Of a stretch of 61,423 nt of DNA, positions 16,851-24,926 are shown piece after piece; the first letter of the stretch is position 1; each line of letters opens with the position of its first letter. Position numbers and translations under genes: made by a program. The notes under the pieces were generated by a model that had not been told where the DNA came from, made no database searches, and worked only from the letters and a program-made list of their open reading frames with translations. Source of the DNA: Casp-actino8 sp039800005 (GTDB lineage Bacteria; Actinomycetota; Acidimicrobiia; Acidimicrobiales; Ilumatobacteraceae); the NCBI GenBank assembly GCA_039800005.1, contig JBDLRN010000016.1:1-61423 (forward strand), read 5' to 3'.

Positions 16851-17567
16851 ATGACGACTCCGATGGTTGTTCTCGTGCACGGAGCCTGGCACGGTGGTTG
16901 GTGTTGGTCGGCTCTTCAGAGTGAATTGGATCGTCGGGGGGTCCCGTCATTGGCGCCGGACCTTCCCGGTCATGGATCGTCGAATGACGCCCTCGGTCCG
17001 TTGGATCATGACGCTCGGTCGATTGCGGCGCTCGTTCGCCGACTCGATCGACCTGTGGTGCTGGTGGGTCATTCGTATGGTGGCATGGTCATCACCGAGG
17101 CATGCGGGATGTCGGACCAGGTCAAGTCTTTGGTGTACGTCGCCGCGTTCATGGGTGATACGGGGGAGAGCCCAATGGGTCTCTTGGGATCGTTCGAGCC
17201 GCGAGACGTAGCCCTTTCAGCGGTGATGCGCCCCGGACCGACGGAAGAGACGACGACGATCGACCGAGCCGGAGCGATCGAGGCTTTCTATCACCTGTCT
17301 TCGACGGAGGTTGGGAAGTCGGCGAGTGAACGGCTCGATGCGCAACACATGGGTGGCTTCATGCAACCGCTCACGTCCGCAGGGTGGAGGTCCGTTCGGA
17401 GCACATACGTCGTGTGTTCGCAGGACCGGGCGCTCCATCCCGATCACCAGGCCGAGATGGCAAGGCGCGCATCGACCACTGTCGTCCTCGAATCCGACCA
17501 TTCTCCATTCTTGTGTCGAGTGGTCGAGTTGGCGGACGTCGTCAGTGGGGTCGCGAAATCACTCTGA
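16851..17567 (+). CDS. Alpha/beta-fold hydrolase
   Basis: The 238-residue hydrolase has an N-terminal oxyanion segment LVHGAWHGGWCW, the nucleophile elbow LVGHSYGGMV with catalytic Ser, and a late His in SDHSPFL. The pattern resembles plant-type methyl esterases and hydroxynitrile lyases (HGAWHG followed by GHSYGG) and actinobacterial pyrethroid-esterase-like proteins. The ATG at 16851 follows a GGCGGGAGG site. It lies about 100 nt beyond the CoA ligase and just inside the right end of the tRNA-bounded island. It could demethylate or hydrolyse an ester that enters the pathway; that is inference. Confidence 0.88.
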   Translation: MTTPMVVLVHGAWHGGWCWSALQSELDRRGVPSLAPDLPGHGSSNDALGPLDHDARSIAALVRRLDRPVVLVGHSYGGMVITEACGMSDQVKSLVYVAAFMGDTGESPMGLLGSFEPRDVALSAVMRPGPTEETTTIDRAGAIEAFYHLSSTEVGKSASERLDAQHMGGFMQPLTSAGWRSVRSTYVVCSQDRALHPDHQAEMARRASTTVVLESDHSPFLCRVVELADVVSGVAKSL

Positions 17568-17668
17568 TGCTTGCGATCATCCAAGAGTATGAGAGGAGTT
17601 GATTCGCGGCGGCCGAAGTGGATGCAGGCCTGGTACCTGCTGAGACCTGTCAAGTCGTCTTCCGGCCG

Positions 17669-17716
17669 ATGACACGGTGGCTGTCTCGGGTTCGAGTCCC
17701 GCCACGCCCACCAGAA
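17669..17716 (+). repeat. Truncated copy of tRNA-Val 3' half (attachment-site-like)
   Basis: 17669-17712 matches 6821-6864 in the tRNA-Val gene at 42 of 44 positions, covering the anticodon loop, T-arm and acceptor 3' strand. Unlike the intact gene it continues into CCA. No D-arm or acceptor 5' strand precedes it, so it cannot fold into a tRNA. 17688-17716 also matches the copy at 19915-19943 at 28 of 29 positions. It is read as the right junction of the catabolic island and the left junction of a smaller one. Confidence 0.85.
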
Positions 17717-17738
17717 TCGGCTGAGCCTCTTGTGCGAG

Positions 17739-19775
17739 TCAGTCTCTTCCGTGAGCTGGCCCCATCGTGTCGGATCGGTTGAGAAGCCGGCGGCGTGCAA
17801 ACCAAAGCGCCACCAAGCCCAGAGTCACGGCCCACAGCGCGACTTGAATATCAACTCCGCCGTCGTAGCCGGTGACGGGCAGGGAGGGTGTCGACACCGT
17901 GATGGGCTGTCTGAACCCCACTCCGCTGACCGGGGCGAACACGGCGAGGGTATGTCGGCCCGGAGAGAGATTGCTCGGAACGTTTCCCGAAATCGTCACA
18001 ACACCTTGCGCATCGGCATATCCGGCGCCAATCACTTGAGGAGTCGAGGCGACCACCAACTGAACATATTCGAACGGCGTGAAGCCGCCATATGAGACGA
18101 CGACCGACTCGCCCGAACTCACGCTTGAAACGGCGATGATTGGCTGCGGTGCCGAGGGGAGGGACTCAACTTCGGCGAGTGATGGTGCCGGCAACGTGGT
18201 GGAAGGCGGCGATGGAACGACAGTCGTCGAGGTCGGGGTCTGCGTGGCAGGTGGCGGGACGAAGATCACCGGGGGTGCGACGCTGGGTGCAGGTGGCGGT
18301 GCGTCGGCCGACCTCATGGTGAACGCTTCCATGCTTCCAGAAGCGTTTCTGACCCTTCCGCCAACGGTGCACAGTCCAGTCGAACCGCATGCCACGCTGA
18401 AGAGCTCGAAGACTCGTGCACCGTTGGGATTCGCGATCGAGGCGGTGGCTACCCTCACGGGGCCCCATGTGCCGTCGATCGAGGTCATCGAGAACCCCTC
18501 GAAAAGAGATTGGTCGTATCTATACCTGCCGACTGCGGTGCAATTTCCCGCCGACCAACATGAGACGCTCTGCAATAGTGCATTCGGGTCATTGCTCTGC
18601 AACCCCGCCGGGAACGAAATGGTCTGAGCGGTGGCCAATGCGTCGTTGGTGGAGGTCACCGTGAACGGTGTCGCGCGGTTCGTGGCGTCGTGGTAGTAGC
18701 CGACGGCCGTGCAGTTGCCCGGGGATGTGCACGAGACATCCCTCAGTTCCTCGAAACGGGTGTTCGGGAGTGTCGCGTTGTAGGTGACGATCTGGGCATG
18801 CGCCCACGAGCCATTTGTCGATGTGACGATCAGTGCGTAGTAGTCGTAGTCCCAGTCGGGCGAGAAGTAGCCCACCGCTGTGCAGTTGCCGGGCGATGAG
18901 CACGACACCGAGTTCAACCATGCATCGGGTTCGGTTTGCTGTGCCATCGAACCTGAGAAAGTGACGTCTTCGGGGATGGCCCAGGTGCCGTTGGTGGAGG
19001 TCATGGTGAAGGCCACGATGTATCCGCCCGGCGTCTCATGTTGGCCGACAGCCGTGCAGTTGCCCACCGACGGGCACGACACCGAGTTGAATTGGGCCCA
19101 AGTCTCGCCGCCAGGAATCGAAGTCATGTCCGCGACAACGGGAAGTCCCCATGTTCCGTTGGACATGGTGATAGCGAACGCTTTGTGATGGTTGCTCAGG
19201 TCTCTGAAATATCCGACAGCAGTGCAGTTGCCGTCAGTCGGGCATGTGACGTCGAGCAAGTCGGCATCTGCATAGTTTGGGTGCTGCTGGGCCGCACCGT
19301 TCCCGAAGTTGACTGACAACGGTTGACCCCACGATCCGTTGGCCGACGAAATCGTGAAGCCAACTTTGCGTCCGCTGGCATTCATGTACTGGCCGACGGC
19401 AGTGCAGTTGCCGACTGAAGAACACGACACGCTTCTGAACCCGTCCTCGCGGTACGTCGCATTCGATATGCCGTCCGCGGGCACGACCGCTTGGGCCTGA
19501 TTCCAGGCGCTATTCGTGGATGTCATGAGAAACGACTCGCCACCCCCGTCGGAGTTGTAGAAGGAGCCCACGGCGACGCAGTCCGTTTGGGTTGGGCAGG
19601 AAACGCTGCCGATGACGCCGCCCGGGGTCGAATTCTGGACACCGACGGGGAAGGTTGCGGTCGCGCCATTGCCCCACACCGGCTCGGCCGTGGCGCTCGC
19701 ACCGTTCGTTGTGACGGGAATCGATCCCGAAGCAACGACAGCCAAGGCAACAGCGAATAGGTGACCTCGGGTCAT
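17739..19775 (-). CDS. Sortase-anchored surface protein with eight Cys-paired repeats
   Basis: The 678-residue exported protein has a signal peptide (TRGHLFAVALAVVASGS). About eight tandem repeats of some 45-55 residues follow, each with a core like SVSCPSVGNCTAVGQY: two cysteines about six residues apart, probably a disulfide. A Pro/Thr-rich stalk (PPPATQTPTSTTVVPSPPS) leads to an Ig-like domain. The end is a classical sorting signal: LPVTG, a hydrophobic helix and an RRR tail. The repeats suggest a beta-propeller. The ATG at 19775 follows GGAAAGAG and gives a proper signal peptide. It is the only gene between the two truncated tRNA copies. No sortase gene is visible. Ligand or role unknown. 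Confidence 0.85.
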   Translation of the reverse strand: MTRGHLFAVALAVVASGSIPVTTNGASATAEPVWGNGATATFPVGVQNSTPGGVIGSVSCPTQTDCVAVGSFYNSDGGGESFLMTSTNSAWNQAQAVVPADGISNATYREDGFRSVSCSSVGNCTAVGQYMNASGRKVGFTISSANGSWGQPLSVNFGNGAAQQHPNYADADLLDVTCPTDGNCTAVGYFRDLSNHHKAFAITMSNGTWGLPVVADMTSIPGGETWAQFNSVSCPSVGNCTAVGQHETPGGYIVAFTMTSTNGTWAIPEDVTFSGSMAQQTEPDAWLNSVSCSSPGNCTAVGYFSPDWDYDYYALIVTSTNGSWAHAQIVTYNATLPNTRFEELRDVSCTSPGNCTAVGYYHDATNRATPFTVTSTNDALATAQTISFPAGLQSNDPNALLQSVSCWSAGNCTAVGRYRYDQSLFEGFSMTSIDGTWGPVRVATASIANPNGARVFELFSVACGSTGLCTVGGRVRNASGSMEAFTMRSADAPPPAPSVAPPVIFVPPPATQTPTSTTVVPSPPSTTLPAPSLAEVESLPSAPQPIIAVSSVSSGESVVVSYGGFTPFEYVQLVVASTPQVIGAGYADAQGVVTISGNVPSNLSPGRHTLAVFAPVSGVGFRQPITVSTPSLPVTGYDGGVDIQVALWAVTLGLVALWFARRRLLNRSDTMGPAHGRD

Positions 19776-19914
19776 GAACGCTCTTTCCGTCTGACGGGGA
19801 CGATGAACCGTCCACATTCAAAGATTGAGCATACCGTTAAGCATGTTGAGTTAGTTCATGTATCCAATTGCCGACTGGGGTGCCCCGTCCTAACGCGGGT
19901 TGCGGATCAGAACG

Positions 19915-19943
19915 GGGTTCGAGTCCCACCACGCCCACCAGAA
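19915..19943 (+). repeat. Second truncated copy of tRNA-Val 3' end
   Basis: This 29-bp segment covers the T-loop and acceptor 3' strand plus CCAGAA. It matches 17688-17716 with one difference (G to A). The bases before it no longer resemble a tRNA. It probably marks the far end of the second inserted segment, and its 3' flank would be the original chromosomal flank of the tRNA gene. Confidence 0.75.
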
Positions 19944-19988
19944 GGTCCCCAGCATGGGTCGGCGAGCATCTGACGGTCGGTCGTTCGC

Positions 19989-20636
19989 TCACAAGAGATG
20001 GGTTTCCGCCATGGTGTTCTGTAGTTGCTGAAACACAATCGCGAGTTCCGAGCGGTTTCCGACGAGAGCTCGTTGCAACATTTGAGCGACGCGATTTCTC
20101 ACCGTCTGTGGCGAGAGCGAGATCATTGCTGCGATTTCGTTGTAGGTGTTGCCCAGCACGATTTCGTTGATGATTTCAAGGTTGACCTTGTCGCCGGCTG
20201 TGATTTCGTCGAGCGTCGGATGATGTGGGACGTCGACCAGGCTCTTGGGTTGTCGAGCACCGCTCGAAGTGCAACCCAGTATGGCGCGAACTATTTCATC
20301 GGCGTTCGTGGTCACCGTCTGAGTCGTGTCGATGTGGTGGAAGCCGTCGAAACCACAACTGTCTGCGAGTTCCGGAGTCCACATTGCGGCGTGCTGCGTC
20401 GAGCTGACCACGAGAATGCGAGGCATCGTGATGTGTGACCGCAATTGCTGCTCGATCACGAGCCAGCTCGCAAATGATCGAGTCGGGAGCAGAATGGCGG
20501 AGATCGGCATGGTTTCGAGCTTTGCCGCGACTTGGGACCGATTGCTGGCGGGGGTCACCTCGAGATCGTTGTGGCTGATTCTGTTCGCTCCTGAATGGGC
20601 AACAGCAGCGACCTCGAAATAGAAGAGTGCAAGCAT
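19989..20636 (-). CDS. Atypical LuxR-type regulator with pseudo-receiver domain (1)
   Basis: This protein of about 215 residues has a C-terminal LuxR-like helix-turn-helix (NEIVLGNTYNEIAAMISLSP then QTVRNRVAQMLQRALVGNRS). The N-terminal half has the strand-helix rhythm of a response-regulator receiver (PISAILLPTRSFASWLV, MPRILVVSSTQHAAMW). The acidic pocket and a clear phosphorylatable Asp are not seen, so it is probably not a standard two-component regulator. An ATG at 20636 and a TTG at 20642 are both possible starts; neither has a strong ribosome-binding site. Two further paralogues lie at 21416 and 22272. Targets unknown. Confidence 0.7.
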   Translation of the reverse strand: MLALFYFEVAAVAHSGANRISHNDLEVTPASNRSQVAAKLETMPISAILLPTRSFASWLVIEQQLRSHITMPRILVVSSTQHAAMWTPELADSCGFDGFHHIDTTQTVTTNADEIVRAILGCTSSGARQPKSLVDVPHHPTLDEITAGDKVNLEIINEIVLGNTYNEIAAMISLSPQTVRNRVAQMLQRALVGNRSELAIVFQQLQNTMAETHLL

Positions 20637-21143
20637 GGTCAAGAGCGAGCTCGTTCTGGGACGTCGTGTACGGCGGCACGCGGTATACGAAACATGGATA
20701 GACGCGACTTACGCCGGACTCTCTGACTGCAAACAGGATGCTCTCGAGTGAACCTCGCTCTGGAGTGGACCCGCACCATTGCTCGTGTAGGCGTGTGATT
20801 CATTGCACCTTGGGATTGTCTCGGCGAACGATGAGGGACGTGATTCGAAATCCGGATTCGGTAGGAGAGTTTGCCACACGTTGTGTCCTGCGTCGGCGAC
20901 CTCGACCCCGATGCCTCGCCGGACGGTCCGGTAGCCACGTCCTGTCGGAGGCTCTTCTCCAGGACTGCGGGGACGTGTCGGAGGGGTTTTCGTTCGCAAG
21001 TACGTGCTGTGCGAAGGGGCAACATGCGGGTCTGCGGGATGCGCCTGCAGTCGATGCGACCGCTGGGGCGCCTTGCTGCCGTTCGATGGTGTCGAGTGCC
21101 GGCCGGCTATCGAGGGGAATCTCCGACGGGTGGGGAGGGCGAC
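20637..21143. other. About 500 nt with no convincing gene
   Basis: Open frames exist on both strands here, but none has a recognisable motif, good codon bias or ribosome-binding site. The Arg/Ser/Pro-rich translations look like non-coding shadow frames. The stretch should contain the promoter of the regulator at 19989-20636. I see no strong hairpin, repeat or RNA motif in it. Confidence 0.55.
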
Positions 21144-21419
21144 TCAGTCGTCGTGGAGGGCCATGACGACCGACGCGTCGACGATGACGCGATCGACGAC
21201 GTGAAGTCGGGCGACTCCGATGGCCTGGTCGACGACTCGTGAGACATTGGCCAAGTGGGTCCACGGGAGTTTCGCCTCCGTGCAGTCGTGGGTGATCCGC
21301 ACGATCCGGAACAAGGTGTAGATCTCGCCGTCCCCGGTCACCACCGTGAACTCCGGGCAGTCGACGATCTCGAAGGTGTCAGTGCCCTCCGGTAGGAGTC
21401 GACACCCCTGTTCGATCAT
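21144..21419 (-). CDS. Small hypothetical protein, translationally coupled to LuxR-type regulator
   Basis: A 91-residue protein begins MIEQGCRLLPEGTDTFEIVD and ends DASVVMALHDD. Its ATG overlaps the regulator stop by 4 nt (ATGA), the strongest evidence that it is real. A much longer frame through the same DNA has a composition typical of non-coding translation upstream of this ATG. The sequence is rich in Val and Ile with predicted beta-strands (EFTVVTGDGEIYTLFRIVRI) and no signal peptide or membrane segment. I do not recognise the family. It may be a partner or antagonist of the regulator. Confidence 0.65.
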   Translation of the reverse strand: MIEQGCRLLPEGTDTFEIVDCPEFTVVTGDGEIYTLFRIVRITHDCTEAKLPWTHLANVSRVVDQAIGVARLHVVDRVIVDASVVMALHDD

Positions 21420-22069
21420 TCGGAGATCGGACGGATGAAGTCGGGGATGCGAGCAGACGATACGTGTGCAACCGCCAATTGAGTTCGATATCGAAGGCCG
21501 TTCGCGTCCAGGAGCGCTGCCACTCGATTTCGAACCTGTTGGACGTTCCACTCCATGGCGAGGGCGATCTCCTCGTCGGATGTTCCGATCGCCAGTAGAT
21601 CGAGAAATTCGGAGTCGTGTTGATCGATCAGAGAGAGGTTGCGCGCGAGGAGATCGGGAATGATGCCGAGGTCGCTGACCATGAAGTCGTTTTCGTCCGC
21701 TGTCAACGAGGTCGTGATCCGATGAAGTGCGGCCACGACGGCCTCGGTGTCTTCCGCCAGGTCGACGACTCCGTCGAAACCGCTCGCCAGCGCTCGGGCT
21801 CTGGTGCTGAGTCTCGGTGCATGGGCGATGAGGACGAGCGATGGTGTGGTGGCCAAGGCCGGGAGGACGTCTTTCTTGATCGCTCGTGCCACGTCGACCC
21901 AGTCCATCGGAAGGAGCACCACGTCCACCGGATGGGAGCGAAGTGTCTCGACGACCTCCACACCGGTTGATCGGACCGGCAGGATTCGCAAGTCCGCCCG
22001 ACCGGAGAGTCGTGAATGAGCGAGGTCGGCTTCGGGGGATCGCCACCCCGCAACACAGCCATTGAGCAT
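21416..22069 (-). CDS. Atypical LuxR-type regulator with pseudo-receiver domain (2)
   Basis: The 217-residue paralogue of the regulators on either side has the C-terminal HTH core LLAIGTSDEEIALAMEWNVQ and QQVRNRVAALLDANGL. The N-terminal part resembles a receiver (PVDVVLLPMDWVDVARAI, SLVLIAHAPRLSTRA, GFDGVVDLAEDTEAVVAAL). The residue normally phosphorylated, after the third strand, falls in LLPMDW. That could retain an Asp, but the N-terminal acidic pair is absent. The ATG at 22069 is preferred because GAGGAG lies 8 nt upstream. It is transcribed with the coupled 91-residue protein. Confidence 0.72.
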   Translation of the reverse strand: MLNGCVAGWRSPEADLAHSRLSGRADLRILPVRSTGVEVVETLRSHPVDVVLLPMDWVDVARAIKKDVLPALATTPSLVLIAHAPRLSTRARALASGFDGVVDLAEDTEAVVAALHRITTSLTADENDFMVSDLGIIPDLLARNLSLIDQHDSEFLDLLAIGTSDEEIALAMEWNVQQVRNRVAALLDANGLRYRTQLAVAHVSSARIPDFIRPISE

Positions 22070-22271
22070 CGTCGACTCCTCTCGCCGTCGCACGAAAAGC
22101 CGGAGCTCGTCGGTTCCGAGAACGTATCAGGGTGTCGAAAGGCACCCGTGGACGATTCGATCGAGGTGACGGGTGTCGGACAAAGTACTTTCATCCGACT
22201 TCGCTGAGACCGAAGGATGCGTAGTTTCGACTCCTGACGGACTGCCCTCGGCCGAATGGAAAGGACGTCAC

Positions 22272-22976
22272 GTGCGAATCGTCGTGAGTTCTGCTGTCCA
22301 GCTGGCCGTTCCCGAACTCGCCGATGTCTTCTCCGATTCCGCGACGGATCTGTCTTTCGGGACTTTCGATCGCCGGATATCCCCGGATCGCATCTCCGAG
22401 ACGGTCGCTCGTTTTCGGCCAGAGGTGGTACTGGTGGATTCCTCGTGGCTCGTGCTGTCGACCTTGTTGCTGCATTGCCTCGTCGTCGGGGGTTGTCCTG
22501 ATGCCCGTTGCGCTCTGGGTTCCTTCACCTCGAGTGATGCTCTCAAGATCCTGGCTTCCCGTCGCGGTTTTTTCGACATCGTCGATCTCGGACAAACCGC
22601 ACACGAGATGCTCGATCACGTTCGTGGCATTCACCTCGGCGAGTCACGACTGCGACAGGATCGACTGTGGACCGAAACCTTCGAGTTCGCGCCAGTGCCT
22701 GACCTGGCTGATGTCACGGTGGACGAACTCGACCTGCAGATCGTCGATCTCTTGTCGGTGGGATCGTCCGATCGAGAAATCGCCCTCGCGGTCCACCTCT
22801 CCCTGCAGGCGGTCAGGAACCGAGTCAGTGCGATGCTCGAGAGGTCGGGATGCGTCAACCGAACTCAGTTGGGCTGGGCGTTTTCGACTCGTCGTCTGGT
22901 CGAGCTCCTGGTTCCATATACCGACTCGGTGGAGGCCGTCACACCACTGCATCGCCGTGACGGAAAACGGCAGTGA
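22272..22976 (+). CDS. Atypical LuxR-type regulator with pseudo-receiver domain (3)
   Basis: This protein of about 234 residues is divergent from the second regulator. The HTH core is LLSVGSSDREIALAVHLSLQ then AVRNRVSAMLERSGC. The N-terminal half reads RIVVSSAVQLAVPELADVF, VVLVDSSWLVLSTLL and GFFDIVDLGQTAHEMLDHV, a receiver-like fold with a possible Asp in VLVDSS. I prefer the GTG at 22272, preceded by GGAAAGGA, because it aligns with the paralogues; the frame stays open back to a GTG at 22173. Its 3' end overlaps the convergent aldo/keto reductase gene by 38 nt. Confidence 0.72.
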   Translation: MRIVVSSAVQLAVPELADVFSDSATDLSFGTFDRRISPDRISETVARFRPEVVLVDSSWLVLSTLLLHCLVVGGCPDARCALGSFTSSDALKILASRRGFFDIVDLGQTAHEMLDHVRGIHLGESRLRQDRLWTETFEFAPVPDLADVTVDELDLQIVDLLSVGSSDREIALAVHLSLQAVRNRVSAMLERSGCVNRTQLGWAFSTRRLVELLVPYTDSVEAVTPLHRRDGKRQ

Positions 22977-23928
22977 GCGCATCGAGACGCCCCTTCACCT
23001 CGGCGTCGATCGGAGAGCCGACGGCGGCGATCGCATCGTGGAGTTGACCGGGCCGACTGGCCCCGATGATCGGTGACGTGATCACCGGATTGGCCAGCAC
23101 CCACTGCACAGCCAGAGTCGCGAGACTCACGCCGGTCTCGAGCGCGATCTCCTTCATCACGTCGACCACGTCGAACATGTGGTCGTGCCAGTAACGATCC
23201 TGATAGCGCTCGGCGGCGAAACCGAGTGTGAAGCGCGTCCCCTCGGTCGGTGTGCCGCGTGAGTGTTTGCCGGTGAGGAAGCCACCCGCCAGCGGGTTGT
23301 ACGGAATCACGGCCACGCCTTCTTCGGCGCACAAAGGAAGCAACTCTCGTTCGTTCTGGCGGAAGAGCAGGTTGTAGCGCGGCTGCACCGAGACGAACTT
23401 CTGCACACCGAGCACCTCGGATCGGCCGATGGCGCGCGCCAGTTGATAGGCCAGCACGTTCGAACATCCGACGTATCGCACCTTGCCCGAGCGCACCAGA
23501 TCGTCCATGGCCGACAAGGTCTCGTCGATCGGCGTGTGATGGTCCCAGGCGTGGATCTGATACAGGTCGACGTAGTCGGTGTCGAGTCGAGCGAGTGACG
23601 CTTCGATCGAACGCATGATGTTCTTGCGCGAGTTACCGGCGTCCCAGGGCTTCGGCCCGGTGGGGAAGAAACATTTGGTCGCCACGATCACTCGGTCACG
23701 ACGACCCTTCATCCACCGGCCGACGATCTCCTCGGTCGCACCGAAACTCGACGGGGGAGCCCCCACCGGATACATGTCGGCGGTGTCGATGAAATCGATG
23801 CCCGCGTCGAAAGCGGTGTCGAGGATGGCACGCGACGAGTCCTCGTCACACTGGAAGCCGAAGGTCATCGTGCCGAGGCACAGACGCGACACCTTGAGGC
23901 CGGTGTGGCCGAAACGAACGTGATGCAC
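22939..23928 (-). CDS. Aldo/keto reductase
   Basis: The 329-residue NADPH-dependent oxidoreductase of the AKR superfamily has a TIM barrel with all four catalytic residues placed as expected: Asp and Tyr in FIDTADMYP, Lys in IVATKCFF and His in LYQIHAWD. Family motifs RYVGCSNVLAYQL and PLAGGFLTGKH follow, then the cofactor-binding end ITSPIIGASRPGQL. It most resembles the YghZ/Tas-like group acting on small aldehydes and ketones. It does not seem linked to its neighbours by operon structure. Confidence 0.92.
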   Translation of the reverse strand: MHHVRFGHTGLKVSRLCLGTMTFGFQCDEDSSRAILDTAFDAGIDFIDTADMYPVGAPPSSFGATEEIVGRWMKGRRDRVIVATKCFFPTGPKPWDAGNSRKNIMRSIEASLARLDTDYVDLYQIHAWDHHTPIDETLSAMDDLVRSGKVRYVGCSNVLAYQLARAIGRSEVLGVQKFVSVQPRYNLLFRQNERELLPLCAEEGVAVIPYNPLAGGFLTGKHSRGTPTEGTRFTLGFAAERYQDRYWHDHMFDVVDVMKEIALETGVSLATLAVQWVLANPVITSPIIGASRPGQLHDAIAAVGSPIDAEVKGRLDALTAVFRHGDAVV

Positions 23929-24006
23929 GGGCCGACACTAGGTCATCGACATCCTGCTGAAGTTCGGAAGGCGTCACCGATGACGGCCGTCTGCTAAGAA
24001 CGAGGT

Positions 24007-24843
24007 GTGGAGATCGTGTTAGCCGCGGCCGCCGCGTGGGTGTACGGCCTTGGCGATTTCTGCGGAGGTCGCGCCAGTCGACGGCTCGACAGCATCTCGG
24101 TCACTCTCTACGGCCAGGTGTTCGGTCTGATCCTGCTCGCAGTCGCTCTGTTGGGCTTCGGCGATCCGGTCGCGCCACTGGTCGATTGGGGTTGGGGTGC
24201 GTTGGCCGGTGCGAGCGGATTGGTGGGCCTCGGCCTTCTCTATTACTGCTTGGCCAACGGGGCGATGACCGTGGTCGGTCCGCTCACCGCCGTCGTCAGT
24301 GCCGTGTTGCCGGTGATCGTCGGCGTCACCCTCGGCGAACGGCCGAGCGGTCTCGCCATCCTCGGAATCGTCGCCGCCTTGGCGGGCATCGTGCTCGTCA
24401 CCGGGGCCATCGGAACTCCTCACGTTCCCACTTCGCCGCGCATCGTCGCTCTCACCGTCGTGGGCGGTATCGGTTTCGGGCTGCTCTACGTGTTTCTCGA
24501 TCAGACGTCCGACGAGTCGGGTATGTGGCCACTCGCCGCTGCTCGCGCCGTGTCGATCGGTATAGCCGTCGCCATCGTGCTTGGTCGTCGAGGTCGCGGT
24601 CCGGTGAGTCGCATCGGACTCTTCGCGGTTCTGGCCGGAGTGTTCGACATGGGAGCCAACGTGTTGTTCGTCCTGGCCACCCGTGAAGGATTGCTGTCAC
24701 TGGTCTCGGTGATCACCGCGCTGTATCCGGTCAGCACGATCCTGCTCGCCGTTCGCTTCGACCGGGAACGACTCAGCCGCAGCCAGGCCGTGGGGCTGGT
24801 GGGGGCCGGGGTGGCCGTGGCCTTGGTGGCTCTCGGGCGCTGA
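24007..24843 (+). CDS. EamA/DMT-family transporter
   Basis: The 278-residue membrane protein has two EamA repeats and about ten hydrophobic helices (for example VFGLILLAVALLGF, VVGPLTAVVSAVLPVIVGVT, VSVITALYPVSTILLAVRF). The typical TVLYPV-like ends of helices 4 and 9 are recognisable. Members export amino acids, metabolites or drugs. The GTG start has TAAGAA 6 nt upstream (23995-24000), fitting a leaderless message. Substrate unknown. Confidence 0.9.
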   Translation: MEIVLAAAAAWVYGLGDFCGGRASRRLDSISVTLYGQVFGLILLAVALLGFGDPVAPLVDWGWGALAGASGLVGLGLLYYCLANGAMTVVGPLTAVVSAVLPVIVGVTLGERPSGLAILGIVAALAGIVLVTGAIGTPHVPTSPRIVALTVVGGIGFGLLYVFLDQTSDESGMWPLAAARAVSIGIAVAIVLGRRGRGPVSRIGLFAVLAGVFDMGANVLFVLATREGLLSLVSVITALYPVSTILLAVRFDRERLSRSQAVGLVGAGVAVALVALGR

Positions 24844-24869
24844 ACACCCGATCCGGCACGGCCAGGCCC

Positions 24870-24892
24870 TAAGATACAAGTGCAAGACAAGT
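24870..24892 (+). promoter_or_regulatory. icd promoter region with ACAAGT direct repeat
   Basis: A -10-like TAAGAT at 24870-24875 is followed by ACAAGT at 24876-24881 and again at 24887-24892, eleven base pairs apart. The same hexamer with the same 11-bp period sits between acn and its divergent GntR gene (40091-40096 and 40102-40107). The pair may bind a common TCA-cycle regulator on one face of the helix. Confidence 0.45.
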
Positions 24893-24926
24893 AGCCGGAC
24901 CGCGGGTCCGAGAAAGCAGCACCGAC

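Noticed and set aside
16949..16960. TTGGCGCC-like sequence in the alpha/beta hydrolase gene as a fourth operator
   Set aside because: Only one half-site is present, inside coding sequence.
17669..17716. Possible second functional tRNA-Val
   Set aside because: Only the 3' half is present; upstream bases do not form a D-arm, anticodon 5' strand or acceptor stem.
18079..18627. Plus-strand frame of 182 codons within the surface-protein gene
   Set aside because: It is antisense to the linker and repeats of a protein with clear signal peptide, repeats and LPVTG anchor.
6863..19988. Integrase, transposase or excisionase gene in the tRNA-bounded segments
   Set aside because: Every sizeable frame is accounted for by other families; no tyrosine or serine recombinase motif was seen.
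20738..21242. Small plus-strand frames between the regulators
   Set aside because: No motif, no ribosome-binding site, and Arg/Cys-rich non-coding-like composition.
21420..22145. Long minus-strand frame continuous with the 91-residue protein
   Set aside because: Upstream of 21419 it overlaps the LuxR-type gene in another frame and has shadow-like Arg/Ser/Pro-rich composition.
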